The notes under the pieces are model-generated. The model was not told where the DNA came from. It was given only the letters and a program-made list of their open reading frames with translations, and made no database searches. A DNA stretch of 64,000 bases, from NCBI RefSeq assembly GCF_900636765.1, contig NZ_LR134313.1:2170001-2234000 (forward strand), in the 5' to 3' direction. Shown here in pieces: positions 27,916-36,997 of the stretch. Each line of letters starts with the position of its first letter. Position 1 is the first letter of the stretch. This DNA comes from Neisseria canis. Lineage in GTDB: Bacteria; Pseudomonadota; Gammaproteobacteria; Burkholderiales; Neisseriaceae. The position numbers were made by a program, and so were the translations under genes.

Positions 27916-29046
27916 TCAAAAACCGTCCCAATCATTAAACATCACGCCTATGCCGATGCCGCTTTGTTTGTGATTATAATCAATCAGGCTCTCGCCATAT
28001 CCGTGAAAGCCTCTTACATAAGCTTTCAGCTTTCCTTTTACCGGAAATGCATAGCCGGCTTCTACCGCACCTTTACCTGTTTTAGGGTTATAGCGCAAAG
28101 TGGTTCCTAAAGTTTGCTGGTCGTTAAAACGGTATTGGAGCTTCAAATCACCATAACCCATGTAATCCATAATGTCGGGATTATCATCTTTTTCGCCGCT
28201 CATATCGAAAGCACGCATCCATATCCTTGGAACAACGGTCAGATTGCCCCATTCCATCCCTGCCATACCATAAATGCGGTTCCACGAGCGTGATTCAGGG
28301 CGGCTTTGCCCGTTCGATTGGTGCGTAACCCCTGCACCTAATACGCGCAATTTCCCGCCAAACGGCAAATCGGCTTTTACCGGCTGCGTGATGAGCAGCT
28401 CAGGCATGTAATCACTGTTGCGGAAAGGTGCCGATTTCCTACCTTGACTCCACACCTGCCAGTCTGATTTTTGGGTATAGCCAAACCATACATCCGCACG
28501 GGTTTTAAACAAATCTTCCATAATCTTGGTTTTGAAAGAAATTTGCATTTTGGTTTCCATGCGTTTTTGCTCGGTGAACTTTTCCGCATTTGTTTCACCA
28601 CGCGTAGAACTGTGCGGTTTGTAATTCGGGCTGCTGTTATACCATGCAGGCAAGATATACATAGGGTTATGTTCCCGCAAGGATAAAATGCCGCTTTCAT
28701 TATTTTCATCTAAATCATAAAGCTGGCTGAGCGGCGTGTAGGCATCGGCAGCTTCAATCAAATCCGAAGAAGGCGCTTGTGTTGATGCATCGTCAAAAAC
28801 CACAACCGTTTCTTTTTTATCGATACTGTTCTCAAACGATTTAACCAAATCCACTGATTTAGGTTGGCGTTTGGGCTCTTGAGGCAAATTTTGCGGTGGG
28901 AATTGGGCTGCATATACCTTGTCGAAACAAGCCAGGCGGGCGGCATTGTTTTTCACAAGTGTACACTGCAACGCGGGATCCGCGGCATGTGCTGCCAATG
29001 GCAATATGCCCATACAAACCAATACACTATACTTAAACCGATTCAT
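27916..29046 (-). CDS. pldA: Outer-membrane phospholipase A
   Basis: The start MNRFKYSVLVCMG gives a clean signal peptide ending in AAHA; an upstream in-frame ATG would only add unconserved residues. The mature part is about 355 residues, a 12-strand beta-barrel in this family. The catalytic region THQSNGQSRPESRSWNRIYG contains the His-Ser pair and the Asn of OMPLA. The enzyme removes acyl chains from phospholipids in the outer leaflet, acting as a dimer with calcium. The N-terminal extension (DPALQCTLVKNNAARLACFD, a Cys-containing segment) is longer than in E. coli but common in Neisseria-type proteins. Confidence 0.93.
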   Translation of the reverse strand: MNRFKYSVLVCMGILPLAAHAADPALQCTLVKNNAARLACFDKVYAAQFPPQNLPQEPKRQPKSVDLVKSFENSIDKKETVVVFDDASTQAPSSDLIEAADAYTPLSQLYDLDENNESGILSLREHNPMYILPAWYNSSPNYKPHSSTRGETNAEKFTEQKRMETKMQISFKTKIMEDLFKTRADVWFGYTQKSDWQVWSQGRKSAPFRNSDYMPELLITQPVKADLPFGGKLRVLGAGVTHQSNGQSRPESRSWNRIYGMAGMEWGNLTVVPRIWMRAFDMSGEKDDNPDIMDYMGYGDLKLQYRFNDQQTLGTTLRYNPKTGKGAVEAGYAFPVKGKLKAYVRGFHGYGESLIDYNHKQSGIGIGVMFNDWDGF

Positions 29047-29133
29047 AATGCAATTTTCAATAATTATATTTATTTCAAAGTGATAGCCTGTATTCTTTAT
29101 ACTTCGCCCATCCAACGCAGCTGAAGAAAAACG

Positions 29134-29171
29134 ATGCCCCCAATATAAACCTACGGGCTATCTGGGGGCAT
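29134..29171 (-). terminator. Terminator of rpsT
   Basis: On the minus strand ATGCCCCCA and TGGGGGCAT pair around a 20-base loop, followed by CGTTTTTCTT. An outer pair, CAACGCAG and CTGCGTTG, could extend the structure. It starts 37 bases after the rpsT stop. Confidence 0.75.
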
Positions 29172-29207
29172 GTTTACTGCGTTGAACCAGCTGGATGTCT
29201 GTTGAAA

Positions 29208-29471
29208 TTAAGCCATTGCTTTAATTTTAGCAGACAGGCGGCTTTTGTGGCGTGCAGCTTTGTTTTTGTGGAACACGCCCTTATCGGCGATACGGTCAAT
29301 AATTTTAACGCTTTCTTGGTAAACCGCTTGGGCAGCAGCTTTGTCACCTGCTTCAACAGCCTTCAATACTTTCTTAACCGCAGTGCGGAAAGCAGTACGC
29401 AGGCTGGCGTTATGTGCACGGTTTTTAACAGCTTGGCGAGCACGTTTGCGGGCTTGTGCGCTATTTGCCAT
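29208..29471 (-). CDS. rpsT: 30S ribosomal protein S20
   Basis: The 87 residues are Lys/Arg/Ala-rich and begin [21 protein letters not shown], the typical S20 start, with [27 protein letters not shown] central and [11 protein letters not shown] terminal regions. S20 binds 16S rRNA in the small subunit. CAGGAGACATCAAAT before the ATG gives a strong ribosome site. A single transcription unit is likely, with promoter and terminator visible. Confidence 0.97.
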   Translation of the reverse strand: MANSAQARKRARQAVKNRAHNASLRTAFRTAVKKVLKAVEAGDKAAAQAVYQESVKIIDRIADKGVFHKNKAARHKSRLSAKIKAMA

Positions 29472-29515
29472 ATTTGATGTCTCCTGAAATAAATCTGAAT
29501 TTTCGTAAACAAGTA

Positions 29516-29544
29516 ATTTTAATTACTTAACTTGGCAAAAGCAA
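29516..29544 (-). promoter_or_regulatory. Candidate sigma-70 promoter of rpsT
   Basis: On the minus strand TTGCTT, a 17-base spacer and TAAAAT lie 44 bases before the start codon of rpsT. The match to consensus is good at the -10 and fair at the -35. An alternative further upstream (TTGTCA, 17 bases, ATTATT) is weaker at the -10. Confidence 0.4.
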
Positions 29545-29690
29545 GTTTTTTCACAATAATTCGGTAAAACGGTCATTTGACAAGTGTAGCCGCAGCGAAA
29601 AAGCCGCATTTAATGCTTATGTAAATAATGCCTGTCTGAAAACTTTGAATACATCATTTCCGACCAATATCTTTAAAGATAAACCCTGTT

Positions 29691-30161
29691 ATGAATACTT
29701 TCTGCCCCTGCCAATCCGGCCTGCCTTATGCAGACTGTTGTGCGCCTTTGCATCAGGGCAAGCGTAATGCAACGGATGCCGAAGCGCTGATGCGTTCGCG
29801 CTATGCGGCTTATGCTTTACAGCAAACCGACTATATCGTATCTACTACCGTGCCTGCGCAACAGGCATTATTAAACCGCCCGGCGATTGATGCATGGAGC
29901 CGCGGTGCAGAATGGTTGGAGTTAACTGTTTTAAGGCACCGCCCCCAAATAGGCAAACATCATGCCCAAGTAGAATTTAAAGCACGGTTTTGCGAGCAAG
30001 GCGAAATCCGTGTTCATCGGGAATTGTCTGCTTTTGTGAATATAAACGGCTCTTGGTATTTCATTGACCCTACTGTGCCGTTACCCGGCATGAAAACGCC
30101 TTGTTTCTGCGGCTCGGGGAAAAAATTCAAGCAGTGCTGCGGGCAGTTTTTTAGAGAATGA
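29691..30161 (+). CDS. YchJ-type (UPF0225) protein with SEC-C motifs
   Basis: The 156 residues carry a zinc-binding SEC-C motif at each end: CPCQSGLPYADCCAP (residues 4-18) and CFCGSGKKFKQCCGQ (residues about 138-152). Between them lies the NTF2-like YchJ domain with EALMRSRYAAYAL and an EFKARF strand. The C-terminal SEC-C motif resembles that of SecA and binds zinc. The function of YchJ is not established. It is convergent with the CoA-transferase gene, separated by an uptake-sequence pair and a terminator. Confidence 0.9.
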   Translation: MNTFCPCQSGLPYADCCAPLHQGKRNATDAEALMRSRYAAYALQQTDYIVSTTVPAQQALLNRPAIDAWSRGAEWLELTVLRHRPQIGKHHAQVEFKARFCEQGEIRVHRELSAFVNINGSWYFIDPTVPLPGMKTPCFCGSGKKFKQCCGQFFRE

Positions 30162-30163
30162 AC

Positions 30164-30208
30164 ATGCCTGTCTGAAAGATTTAGCGTAACATCTTTTCAG
30201 ACAGGCAT
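30164..30208. repeat. Inverted pair of DNA uptake sequences
   Basis: ATGCCTGTCTGAAA and TTTTCAGACAGGCAT face each other 17 bases apart, directly after the YchJ-type gene. This can form a stem in either transcript. Confidence 0.75.
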
Positions 30209-30210
30209 CA

Positions 30211-30240
30211 AAAAACCTCTGCTTTATCAGCAGAGGTTTT
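30211..30240. terminator. Bidirectional terminator between convergent genes
   Basis: AAAACCTCTGCT and AGCAGAGGTTTT pair over 12 bases with a TTATC loop and are A/T-flanked on both sides, so it can serve both the YchJ-type gene (plus) and the CoA-transferase (minus). Confidence 0.85.
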
Positions 30241-30259
30241 AATTTTGAGCAGATTTCGA

Positions 30260-31783
30260 TTATTTGATACGCATGTCGCCTGTTTCAACAAAACGTTGAT
30301 GCCATGACAGGGCTTCGTTCAGCAAATGCGGCGTGTGTAATCCGCCTGCTTTTTCCGCGCGATCGAAATAATCGCGGAGCATATCACGGTAATCAGGATG
30401 GGCGCAGTTTTCGATAATCAACTTGGCGCGTTGGCGGGGTGATTTGCCGCGCAGATCGGCCATACCTTGCTCGGTAACGATAAACATTACGTCGTGTTCT
30501 GTGTGGTCGTGGTGCGACACCATCGGCACGATGCAGGAAATCGCGCCGTCTTTCGCCACGGAAGGGCTCACGAAGAATGAATAGAATGCGTTGCGGGTAA
30601 AGTCGCCCGAACCGCCGATACCGTTCATCATTCTGGTGCCCATAACATGGGTTGAGTTTACATTACCGTAAATATCGGCCTCAATCATGGCGTTCATGCC
30701 GATTACGCCCAAGCGGCGGATAAGCTCGGGGTTGTTGGTGATTTCCATCGGACGCAAAACGATTTTGTCGCGCAGAAACTCGATATTGTCGTTAAAGCGT
30801 TGCAAAGCATCCGGGCTGAACGACAGTGCGGTTGCAGAAGCAGATTTCATTTTGCCGGCGATGATCAAGTCCAACATACCGTCTTGCAACACTTCGGTGT
30901 AGCCGGTCAAATCGTCAAACGGTGCATCCAGCAAACCGGCCAATACCGCGTTGGCTACGTTACCCACGCCGGATTGCAGCGGCAGCAGGTTGGCAGGCAA
31001 GCGACCTGCTTTTACTTCGTGCGAGAAGAAGTCGATAATTTGGGCGGCAATGCGTTTTGAATTTTCATCAGGATCGGCGAATTTGCTGTTGCGGTCGAAA
31101 GCATCGGTCAATACGATGGCGACGATTTTGTTCAGATCGCATTCCAAATAAGGTGTACCGATACGGTCGTCTGCCTTTACCAAAGGAATCGGTTGGCGGT
31201 TGGGCGGCGTGCCGATATCGAAATACACATCGTGCATGCTTTCCAACAGCGGGTTTTGCTTAGCGTTCACTTCGATGATAACGTGTTTGGCGGCTTTCAA
31301 TACTTCATTACAGTGGCCGATACCCATTGCAGGAATGATTTTGCCGTCGGCGGTGATGCCGGTTGCTTCGATAATGGCAACCTGCATGTCGCCGTAGAAG
31401 CCTTGGCGGATCTGCTGCTCAACGTGCGACAAATGCATATCTTGATAAGCGGTGTTGCCGGCATTGATGCTTTTACGCAAAGCGGGGTCTGACTGGAAGG
31501 GGTTGCGGAAGCTGATACAGTTGGCTTCTGCCAATACGCCGTCACACTCCGGGGCAGTAGAAGCGCCTGTAATCATGCCGAATGCAAATTCCTCGCCACG
31601 CGCATGGGCCGCTTTCGCGCGCTCCGCGATGGCTGTAGGCACGGCTTTCGGGTAGCCTGCGCCGGTAAAGCCGCTGATGCCGACCACCATACCGTTTTTG
31701 ATAAATTCGGCCGCTTGCTCGGCCGACATGATTTTGCTGCGCAGGCCTTCGTGTTGGATGCGTTCCGCTGCCTGGTTTGTCAT
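30260..31783 (-). CDS. Acetyl-CoA hydrolase/transferase family, succinate CoA-transferase type
   Basis: The 507 residues belong to the Cat1/Ach1 family, which moves CoA between acetyl-CoA and succinate or related acids. Visible signatures are VGISGFTGAGYPKAVP near the start, the central GVGNVANAVLAGL with the Glu-containing TEVLQDGMLDL loop that follows, and THVMGTRMMNGIGGSGDFTRN. MADLRGKSPRQRAKLII lies toward the C-terminus. The length suits succinyl-CoA:acetate CoA-transferase, an alternative to succinyl-CoA synthetase. The exact acid partner is inferred, not proven. It is a single gene on the minus strand. Confidence 0.85.
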   Translation of the reverse strand: MTNQAAERIQHEGLRSKIMSAEQAAEFIKNGMVVGISGFTGAGYPKAVPTAIAERAKAAHARGEEFAFGMITGASTAPECDGVLAEANCISFRNPFQSDPALRKSINAGNTAYQDMHLSHVEQQIRQGFYGDMQVAIIEATGITADGKIIPAMGIGHCNEVLKAAKHVIIEVNAKQNPLLESMHDVYFDIGTPPNRQPIPLVKADDRIGTPYLECDLNKIVAIVLTDAFDRNSKFADPDENSKRIAAQIIDFFSHEVKAGRLPANLLPLQSGVGNVANAVLAGLLDAPFDDLTGYTEVLQDGMLDLIIAGKMKSASATALSFSPDALQRFNDNIEFLRDKIVLRPMEITNNPELIRRLGVIGMNAMIEADIYGNVNSTHVMGTRMMNGIGGSGDFTRNAFYSFFVSPSVAKDGAISCIVPMVSHHDHTEHDVMFIVTEQGMADLRGKSPRQRAKLIIENCAHPDYRDMLRDYFDRAEKAGGLHTPHLLNEALSWHQRFVETGDMRIK

Positions 31784-32042
31784 AAATGTTCTCCTAATTT
31801 TGGTAAAGGATTTACCTTTTTGGATTTTCAGAAAAGCCCGGAATTATGAGTGAGTGTTATCCAAGCGATAATGTTTGTAGTCGGCCGTAGCCGATTTTCT
31901 GAAATATATAATAAACGCTGAAGAATGAAAATGCTTTTATGCATTTTATTGCGGTTTTCAGACAGGCGTTGCCGACATTTCCCCTTTATTTAAAAGCAGC
32001 ATAACGATAATATGCTTTTTTACTGTGCCTGCCCGCCATACC

Positions 32043-33608
32043 ATGCCTGCTGCTTTTAACTGTTTCCCCTCCCTCCTGCAACTGCTCATCGCCGCCGAAT
32101 CGCACCGACATGTTGTTATCTGTCTGCCCGATTTGTCGCAGCCCGAGCTATGCCTGTCTGAAAACCCTCAGGAGGCCGAGCTTCGTCTCGCCCGGCTGTT
32201 ACGGCAAAAACTTTCCTGCCTGCAATTTAGCGGGCCGAATGTTTTGCAAAACGTGTTGCCAAACAGCCACTTATGGCTGCTGCCGCCCGATATTGCGCCC
32301 CGTTTGAACGAATATTTCGACGAGCCTGTTGAATGGCAAACCGAAGCCGTGCCGCAACTGCCGGAAAAAACGCAAAAATCCTGGTTTATTCCGCCGCCTC
32401 CGCCCAAACCGGAACATGTGGCCGTGATTGGTGCAGGCATAGCCGGCGCAGCCACGGCACGGGCATTGGCTGAACGCGGCGTGAAAGTGAGCGTTTTGGA
32501 AGCGGAGAAACCGGCGCAGGCTGCGTCCGGCAACCGGCAAGGCTTGCTCTATGCCAAAATCTCGCCGCACAACACCGAACAAACCGAACTTCTGCTTTGC
32601 GGCTACGGCCATACCCGCCGCCTGCTCGAGCAGTTGTTGCCGGAAAAATGCAGCTGGGGCGGCAACGGCGTTTTGCATCTCAACCACAATCAAGCCGAAA
32701 TTCAACGCAACACCTTGCTCGGGCAACACATCCATCATGCCCACCTCTACCGCGGTGTCAGCGCGGAAGAGGCCTCCTCGCTTGCCGGCATAGCTTTAAC
32801 GGAGGGCGGTTTGTTTTGGCCGCAAGGCGTATGGCTCAATCCACCGGCCTTTGTCGACGCCCTGCTTACCCATCCCAATATCACCGTGTATTCCCATTGC
32901 CCATTGCAGAATGCGCACCACAACGGCAAACATTGGCAGCTTACCTCTCCCCACACCACCATCGAAGCCGACTGCATCATTTATTGCACCGGCGCATCGG
33001 GCAGCCGAATGCCGCCGTTGGATAGCCTGCCGCTCAGATTAATCCGCGGCCAAACCGCTTTGGCGCCGGCCACATGCCTGTCTGAAAACCTGCGCACGGC
33101 CCTTTCCGGTACCGGCTACATTGCACCCGCATGGCAAGGTGTCCACTGCTACGGCGCCACATTTATCCAGCACTGCAACTCAAGCAAATGGCGCGAAGCG
33201 GAAGAGCAGGCCAATCAAGCCATGCTTCGCGAACTGCATCCCCGGCTGTCCGACAGCCTGCTTTCAGACAGGCATTCCCTGCAAGGCCATGCCGCCGTGC
33301 GTTGCGACAGCAGCGACCATCTGCCGCTCGTCGGCGCGCTGGGCGACAGCGAAGCCATGCGCAAGGTGTATGCCAAGCTCGCACTCGACCGCAACTACCG
33401 CATCCACACACCCTGCCCCTATTTGCCCAATGTCTACGTCAATACCGCACACGGCACACGCGGTTTGGCCAGCGCACCCGTCTGCGCCGAAAGCCTCGCC
33501 GCAGAAATACTCGGCCTGCCCAACCCGCTCTCCCGCCGCATTCGCGAATCACTGCACCCCAACCGCTTCATCGTGCGCGCCATCGTGCGCAGCGGCAGCC
33601 AAAAATAA
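32043..33608 (+). CDS. mnmC: FAD-dependent oxidoreductase, MnmC C-terminal domain type
   Basis: I prefer ATG at 32,043; GTG at 32,025 is in frame. The 521-residue protein has an N-terminal region of about 115 residues without a SAM-binding motif, so the methyltransferase half of E. coli MnmC is absent. From about residue 120 comes the FAD Rossmann motif AVIGAGIAGAATARALAERG, then ASGNRQGLLYAKISPHNTEQ and the late GTRGLASAPVCAESLAAEI, the MnmC(o) signatures. This domain removes the carboxymethyl group of cmnm5s2U34 in tRNA. Three uptake sequences lie inside the gene (32,150, 33,074, 33,262), which is unusual. Confidence 0.85.
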   Translation: MPAAFNCFPSLLQLLIAAESHRHVVICLPDLSQPELCLSENPQEAELRLARLLRQKLSCLQFSGPNVLQNVLPNSHLWLLPPDIAPRLNEYFDEPVEWQTEAVPQLPEKTQKSWFIPPPPPKPEHVAVIGAGIAGAATARALAERGVKVSVLEAEKPAQAASGNRQGLLYAKISPHNTEQTELLLCGYGHTRRLLEQLLPEKCSWGGNGVLHLNHNQAEIQRNTLLGQHIHHAHLYRGVSAEEASSLAGIALTEGGLFWPQGVWLNPPAFVDALLTHPNITVYSHCPLQNAHHNGKHWQLTSPHTTIEADCIIYCTGASGSRMPPLDSLPLRLIRGQTALAPATCLSENLRTALSGTGYIAPAWQGVHCYGATFIQHCNSSKWREAEEQANQAMLRELHPRLSDSLLSDRHSLQGHAAVRCDSSDHLPLVGALGDSEAMRKVYAKLALDRNYRIHTPCPYLPNVYVNTAHGTRGLASAPVCAESLAAEILGLPNPLSRRIRESLHPNRFIVRAIVRSGSQK

Positions 33609-33634
33609 ACCAGACAAATCAAACTTATTCAAAC

Positions 33635-33668
33635 AATGCCTGTCTGAAAAACCTTTCAGACAGGCATT
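33635..33668. terminator. Inverted uptake-sequence pair after mnmC
   Basis: AATGCCTGTCTGAAA and TTTCAGACAGGCATT form a perfect 15-base stem with a four-base loop, 26 bases after the mnmC stop. It lies in front of the PLD gene. Confidence 0.8.
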
Positions 33669-33706
33669 GAGTCTATTACACACCGTTCACGCTATAATTA
33701 AGCACT

Positions 33707-35167
33707 ATGAATACACAGACCCCCACCGCCCACATCGCCAACCAAAACACGCTGATCGAACAAATGATTCAGCGCGCTTCCGGCGCCCGCCCGTCTTGCA
33801 GCAACGAAATCACCATCCTGCTCGACAGCACCGAAAACTTTCCGGCTTGGGAAGCCGCATTACGTTCGGCCAAAGAAAGCATCTGCATCGAAATGTATAT
33901 CTTTGCGCCCGACACATTCGGCAAAACCATACGCGATATTCTGCTGGAAAAACTGGCCGAAGGCGTGGCCGTTGCCCTGGTCTACGACTGGCTGGGTTCG
34001 ATAAACACCCATCTGCGGGGATTTTTCAAACCCTTAACCCAAGCCGGCGCCGAAGTTAAAGCATACAACCCGCCCGGCTGGTTCGGCGGCTTGGGCGTAT
34101 TGTCGCGCAACCACCGCAAGTCCATCATCATCGACGAACACACCGCATTTGTGAGCGGATTGTGCATTTCATCAGCATGGGAAGGCAGGCCAGAAAAAGG
34201 CATTTCCGTTTGGCGCGACACCGGCCTGCAATTAACCGGCCCGATTGTGCACGACATCCTGAGCGCCTTTGAAGACACTTTGCGCTCACAAAACGGCACA
34301 ATGCCCGCCCGGATGCGTAATTATGAAAGCGGCGAATCCGTCCCTTCCGGCACATCCTGCGCCCGGGTGCTGGCCACTACCCCGGCCAACACCAATACCA
34401 TGCGGTTGGATTTAAACATCATCGGCCTGGCCCGCCAAAACCTCTGGATTACCGACGCCTATTTCATGCCTACGCGCATGTATGTGCAGGCATTAATCAA
34501 CGCCGCCAAAGCCGGTGTCGACGTGCGGATTCTCGTACCGCGCACATCCGACATCAAATGGATAGGCACGGTATCGCGCACACAATACCGCCAACTTTTA
34601 GAATCGGGCGTGCGCGTGTTTGAATGGGACGGCACCATGATTCACGCCAAAAGCGCCATCATCGACGGCCAATGGGCACGCGTGGGCAGCACCAATTTAA
34701 ACCTGTCGAGCTGGTATGCCAACCGCGAGCTGGACATTTCCATCGAAGACCCCGCCACCGTTTACCAGCTTGAGCGCATTTTTCTGAAAGATTTGGAAAA
34801 CGCCACCGAAGTCGTGCTGGATCAAAAGGCACACGCGCAACCTTGCGCTGACCGCAAGCCGGCATACCGCCATCACAAAGCGCTGCACCGCAGCCATGTA
34901 AGAGGCATGATGCGCCAAGTGATGCAGTTAAGCCATGTGTTCGACACCAATATCTCGCAAACCCGCCTGGTCGATCAAAGCGAAGCATGGGCTTATCTGG
35001 CCATCGGCACCGTTTTGCTGCTTACCGCAGTATTACTCTGGTTTGTGCCGCAAATTCTGTTATGGCCCCTGCTTCTGCTGCTCTTAATCGGCGGTGCAGG
35101 CACCAGCCTGAACGCCATACGGCAAATTATGCGCTTCAGAAAAAAAGCCAAGAAAACCGTTGAATAA
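33707..35167 (+). CDS. Cardiolipin synthase-type phospholipase D family protein
   Basis: The 486 residues contain both HKD motifs of the PLD superfamily: HRKSIIIDEHTAFVSG at about residues 135-150 and HAKSAIIDGQWARVGSTN at about 312-329. The family condenses phospholipids to cardiolipin or related products. Unlike ClsA, there are no N-terminal membrane helices; two helices lie at the C-terminus (about 430-465). This layout resembles ClsB-like enzymes with an added membrane tail. It follows mnmC after a terminator and precedes a small membrane protein. Confidence 0.85.
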   Translation: MNTQTPTAHIANQNTLIEQMIQRASGARPSCSNEITILLDSTENFPAWEAALRSAKESICIEMYIFAPDTFGKTIRDILLEKLAEGVAVALVYDWLGSINTHLRGFFKPLTQAGAEVKAYNPPGWFGGLGVLSRNHRKSIIIDEHTAFVSGLCISSAWEGRPEKGISVWRDTGLQLTGPIVHDILSAFEDTLRSQNGTMPARMRNYESGESVPSGTSCARVLATTPANTNTMRLDLNIIGLARQNLWITDAYFMPTRMYVQALINAAKAGVDVRILVPRTSDIKWIGTVSRTQYRQLLESGVRVFEWDGTMIHAKSAIIDGQWARVGSTNLNLSSWYANRELDISIEDPATVYQLERIFLKDLENATEVVLDQKAHAQPCADRKPAYRHHKALHRSHVRGMMRQVMQLSHVFDTNISQTRLVDQSEAWAYLAIGTVLLLTAVLLWFVPQILLWPLLLLLLIGGAGTSLNAIRQIMRFRKKAKKTVE

Positions 35168-35213
35168 AAATATGATAGCGTTCGTCCGAAACCTATTTGC
35201 CATGAAATCCAGA

Positions 35214-35242
35214 TTGTTAAAATATTGTAAACAACATACAAT
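35214..35242 (+). promoter_or_regulatory. Candidate sigma-70 promoter for the small gene at 35,281
   Basis: TTGTTA, a 17-base spacer and TACAAT give a good match to the consensus, with the -10 about 38 bases before the ATG. The region is AT-rich and free of genes. Confidence 0.5.
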
Positions 35243-35280
35243 ATGAATAAACAATATTTTAAAACACGAGGGTACGATAA

Positions 35281-35520
35281 ATGCGAATCAGCAAAACGGT
35301 TTTACTGCTTGTAGGGCTCCCCATTGCAGCACTCTATTGGGTGCAGAATACACCGGGCATGGAAGAAAAAATCAGCAAAACATTCAGCCGCGCGGAGCTT
35401 TTTGAAGTGAAGTTCAAGGATAAAGAAAAGCAAAAGGAATACGAAAATAACAAAGCGCCGCTGTTCCAAAGCTCGCAAAGCGGAAAAGCAAGCAACGCGC
35501 AAAATAAATCTGAAAATTAA
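35281..35520 (+). CDS. Small single-helix membrane protein, unknown
   Basis: The 79 residues start with a membrane helix or uncleaved signal (SKTVLLLVGLPIAALYWVQ) and continue with a charged, Lys/Glu/Asn-rich, probably disordered tail. The ATG follows CGAGGGTACGATAA, giving an acceptable ribosome site. A good promoter upstream and an uptake-pair terminator directly after it support a real, separately expressed gene. No family is recognised. Confidence 0.65.
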   Translation: MRISKTVLLLVGLPIAALYWVQNTPGMEEKISKTFSRAELFEVKFKDKEKQKEYENNKAPLFQSSQSGKASNAQNKSEN

Positions 35521-35535
35521 ACCACCCATCACTGC

Positions 35536-35567
35536 AATGCCTGTCTGAAACTCTTCAGACAGGCATT
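35536..35567. terminator. Inverted uptake-sequence pair
   Basis: AATGCCTGTCTGAA and TTCAGACAGGCATT form a 14-base stem with a four-base loop, followed by TTTTAT. It starts 15 bases after the small membrane protein gene. Confidence 0.85.
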
Positions 35568-35599
35568 TTTATCAACACACAAAGTTAATTAGCAAATAA

Positions 35600-35627
35600 A
35601 AAGCGGCTTTTGAATTTAAGCCGCTTT
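35600..35627 (-). terminator. Terminator of the aminotransferase gene
   Basis: AAAGCGGCTT and AAGCCGCTTT pair around a short AT loop, eight bases past the stop on the minus strand, followed by a T-rich stretch. Confidence 0.75.
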
Positions 35628-35635
35628 AGCCATAT

Positions 35636-36829
35636 TTACAACACTTTCACAATGCTTTCGCACAGATAGCGGATATTGTCTTGTGTGATGCCCGCCACAT
35701 TGATACGGCCCGAACGCACGGCATAAATCGCGAATTCGTCTTTCAAACGGTCAACTTGCTCAGGCGTTAAACCGGAGAATGAAAACATACCGTTTTGTTT
35801 CACGATAAAGCTGAAATCCTGTTTTGCACCGTATTCTTTCAACAAATCCACAAACTGCTGACGCATCTCTTTAATACGGCCGCGCATTTCGTCCAATTCG
35901 GCAATCCACTGCGCTTTCAAAGCTTCGTCTTTCAATACCAAAGCCACGGTTGCGCCACCGTGAGAAGCGGGGTTGGAATACAGCGTGCGGATAATGGTTT
36001 TCACTTGGCTGAACGCGCGGTTGGCGGTTTCTTCATCGGCTGCAACCACAGTAAACGCGCCTACACGCTCGTTATACATACCGAAGTTTTTAGAATAAGA
36101 GCTGGCCACCAGCAATTCTTTATTCAGCTTGGCAAAAGCCCTCAAACCGTAGGCATCTTCTTCCAAACCGTTGGCAAATCCTTGATATGCGAAGTCAAAC
36201 ATCGGCAACCAGCCTTTTTCGGCAGCCATTTTTGCCAAAGTTTCCCATTGTTCCGGCGTGGGGTCGATACCGGTGGGGTTGTGGCAGCAGCCGTGCAGCA
36301 GCACCACGTCGCCCGCTTCGGCTTGGCTCAAATCTTCGATCAAGCCGTCCCAATCCAAACCGTGCGAGGCTTTATCGTAATAACGGTAATCGCGAATGTT
36401 GATGCCCACTGCTTTGAAAATCGCATTGTGGTTCGGCCAAGTAGGCGATGAAATCCAAATGTTTTTGGCGTTGGTCTGGCGTTTGATAAACTCGGCAGCC
36501 ACACGCAAAGCACCGGTACCGCCCAAGCTTTGCGCGGTTTTGGCACGCTTGGAAGCAATGATTTCGCTATCCGCGCCAAACAGCAGCTTTTGCGTTTGCG
36601 CATTGTATTCGGCTACACCGTCGATAGTGAGATAATTTTTGGTATTCTCGGTTTCCAGCAAGCGTTTTTCAGCCTCTTTCACGGCTTTTACAATAGGGGT
36701 TTGACCTTGCGCATCTTTATAAACACCGATACCCAAGTTAACTTTATTTTCACGGGTTTCCGATTTAAATGCTTCGCCCAAACCCAAAATAGGATCGGCA
36801 GGTGCTGCTTCGATTTTGTCAAAAAACAT
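35636..36829 (-). CDS. Aspartate/aromatic amino acid aminotransferase
   Basis: The 397 residues are a class I PLP aminotransferase of the AspC/TyrB subgroup. The start [17 protein letters not shown] is typical. [14 protein letters not shown] binds cofactor and substrate, the Schiff-base lysine lies in [17 protein letters not shown], and the late SGRINVAG holds the carboxylate-binding Arg. It transfers amino groups between aspartate or aromatic amino acids and 2-oxoglutarate. AspC and TyrB cannot be told apart by eye. It is a single gene, convergent with the small membrane protein. Confidence 0.92.
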   Translation of the reverse strand: MFFDKIEAAPADPILGLGEAFKSETRENKVNLGIGVYKDAQGQTPIVKAVKEAEKRLLETENTKNYLTIDGVAEYNAQTQKLLFGADSEIIASKRAKTAQSLGGTGALRVAAEFIKRQTNAKNIWISSPTWPNHNAIFKAVGINIRDYRYYDKASHGLDWDGLIEDLSQAEAGDVVLLHGCCHNPTGIDPTPEQWETLAKMAAEKGWLPMFDFAYQGFANGLEEDAYGLRAFAKLNKELLVASSYSKNFGMYNERVGAFTVVAADEETANRAFSQVKTIIRTLYSNPASHGGATVALVLKDEALKAQWIAELDEMRGRIKEMRQQFVDLLKEYGAKQDFSFIVKQNGMFSFSGLTPEQVDRLKDEFAIYAVRSGRINVAGITQDNIRYLCESIVKVL

Positions 36830-36997
36830 GGTAAATACCTTTTTTACACAGATGAATAACGATTAACGATAATGCTTGTTCGGTTATACTGCTAAACAGG
36901 TAAACTTGACAAGCCACTACATCAAATTACTTAATTTTTTCAGACAGGCATTAGTATCCGCAAAAACCCCAACCCCAACCACAAAAGGAAAAAAATT

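Noticed and set aside
33121..34059. 312-codon ORF overlapping mnmC and the PLD gene in another frame
   Set aside because: Both overlapping genes have clear family motifs; this frame is His/Pro/Thr-rich without motifs and crosses a terminator.
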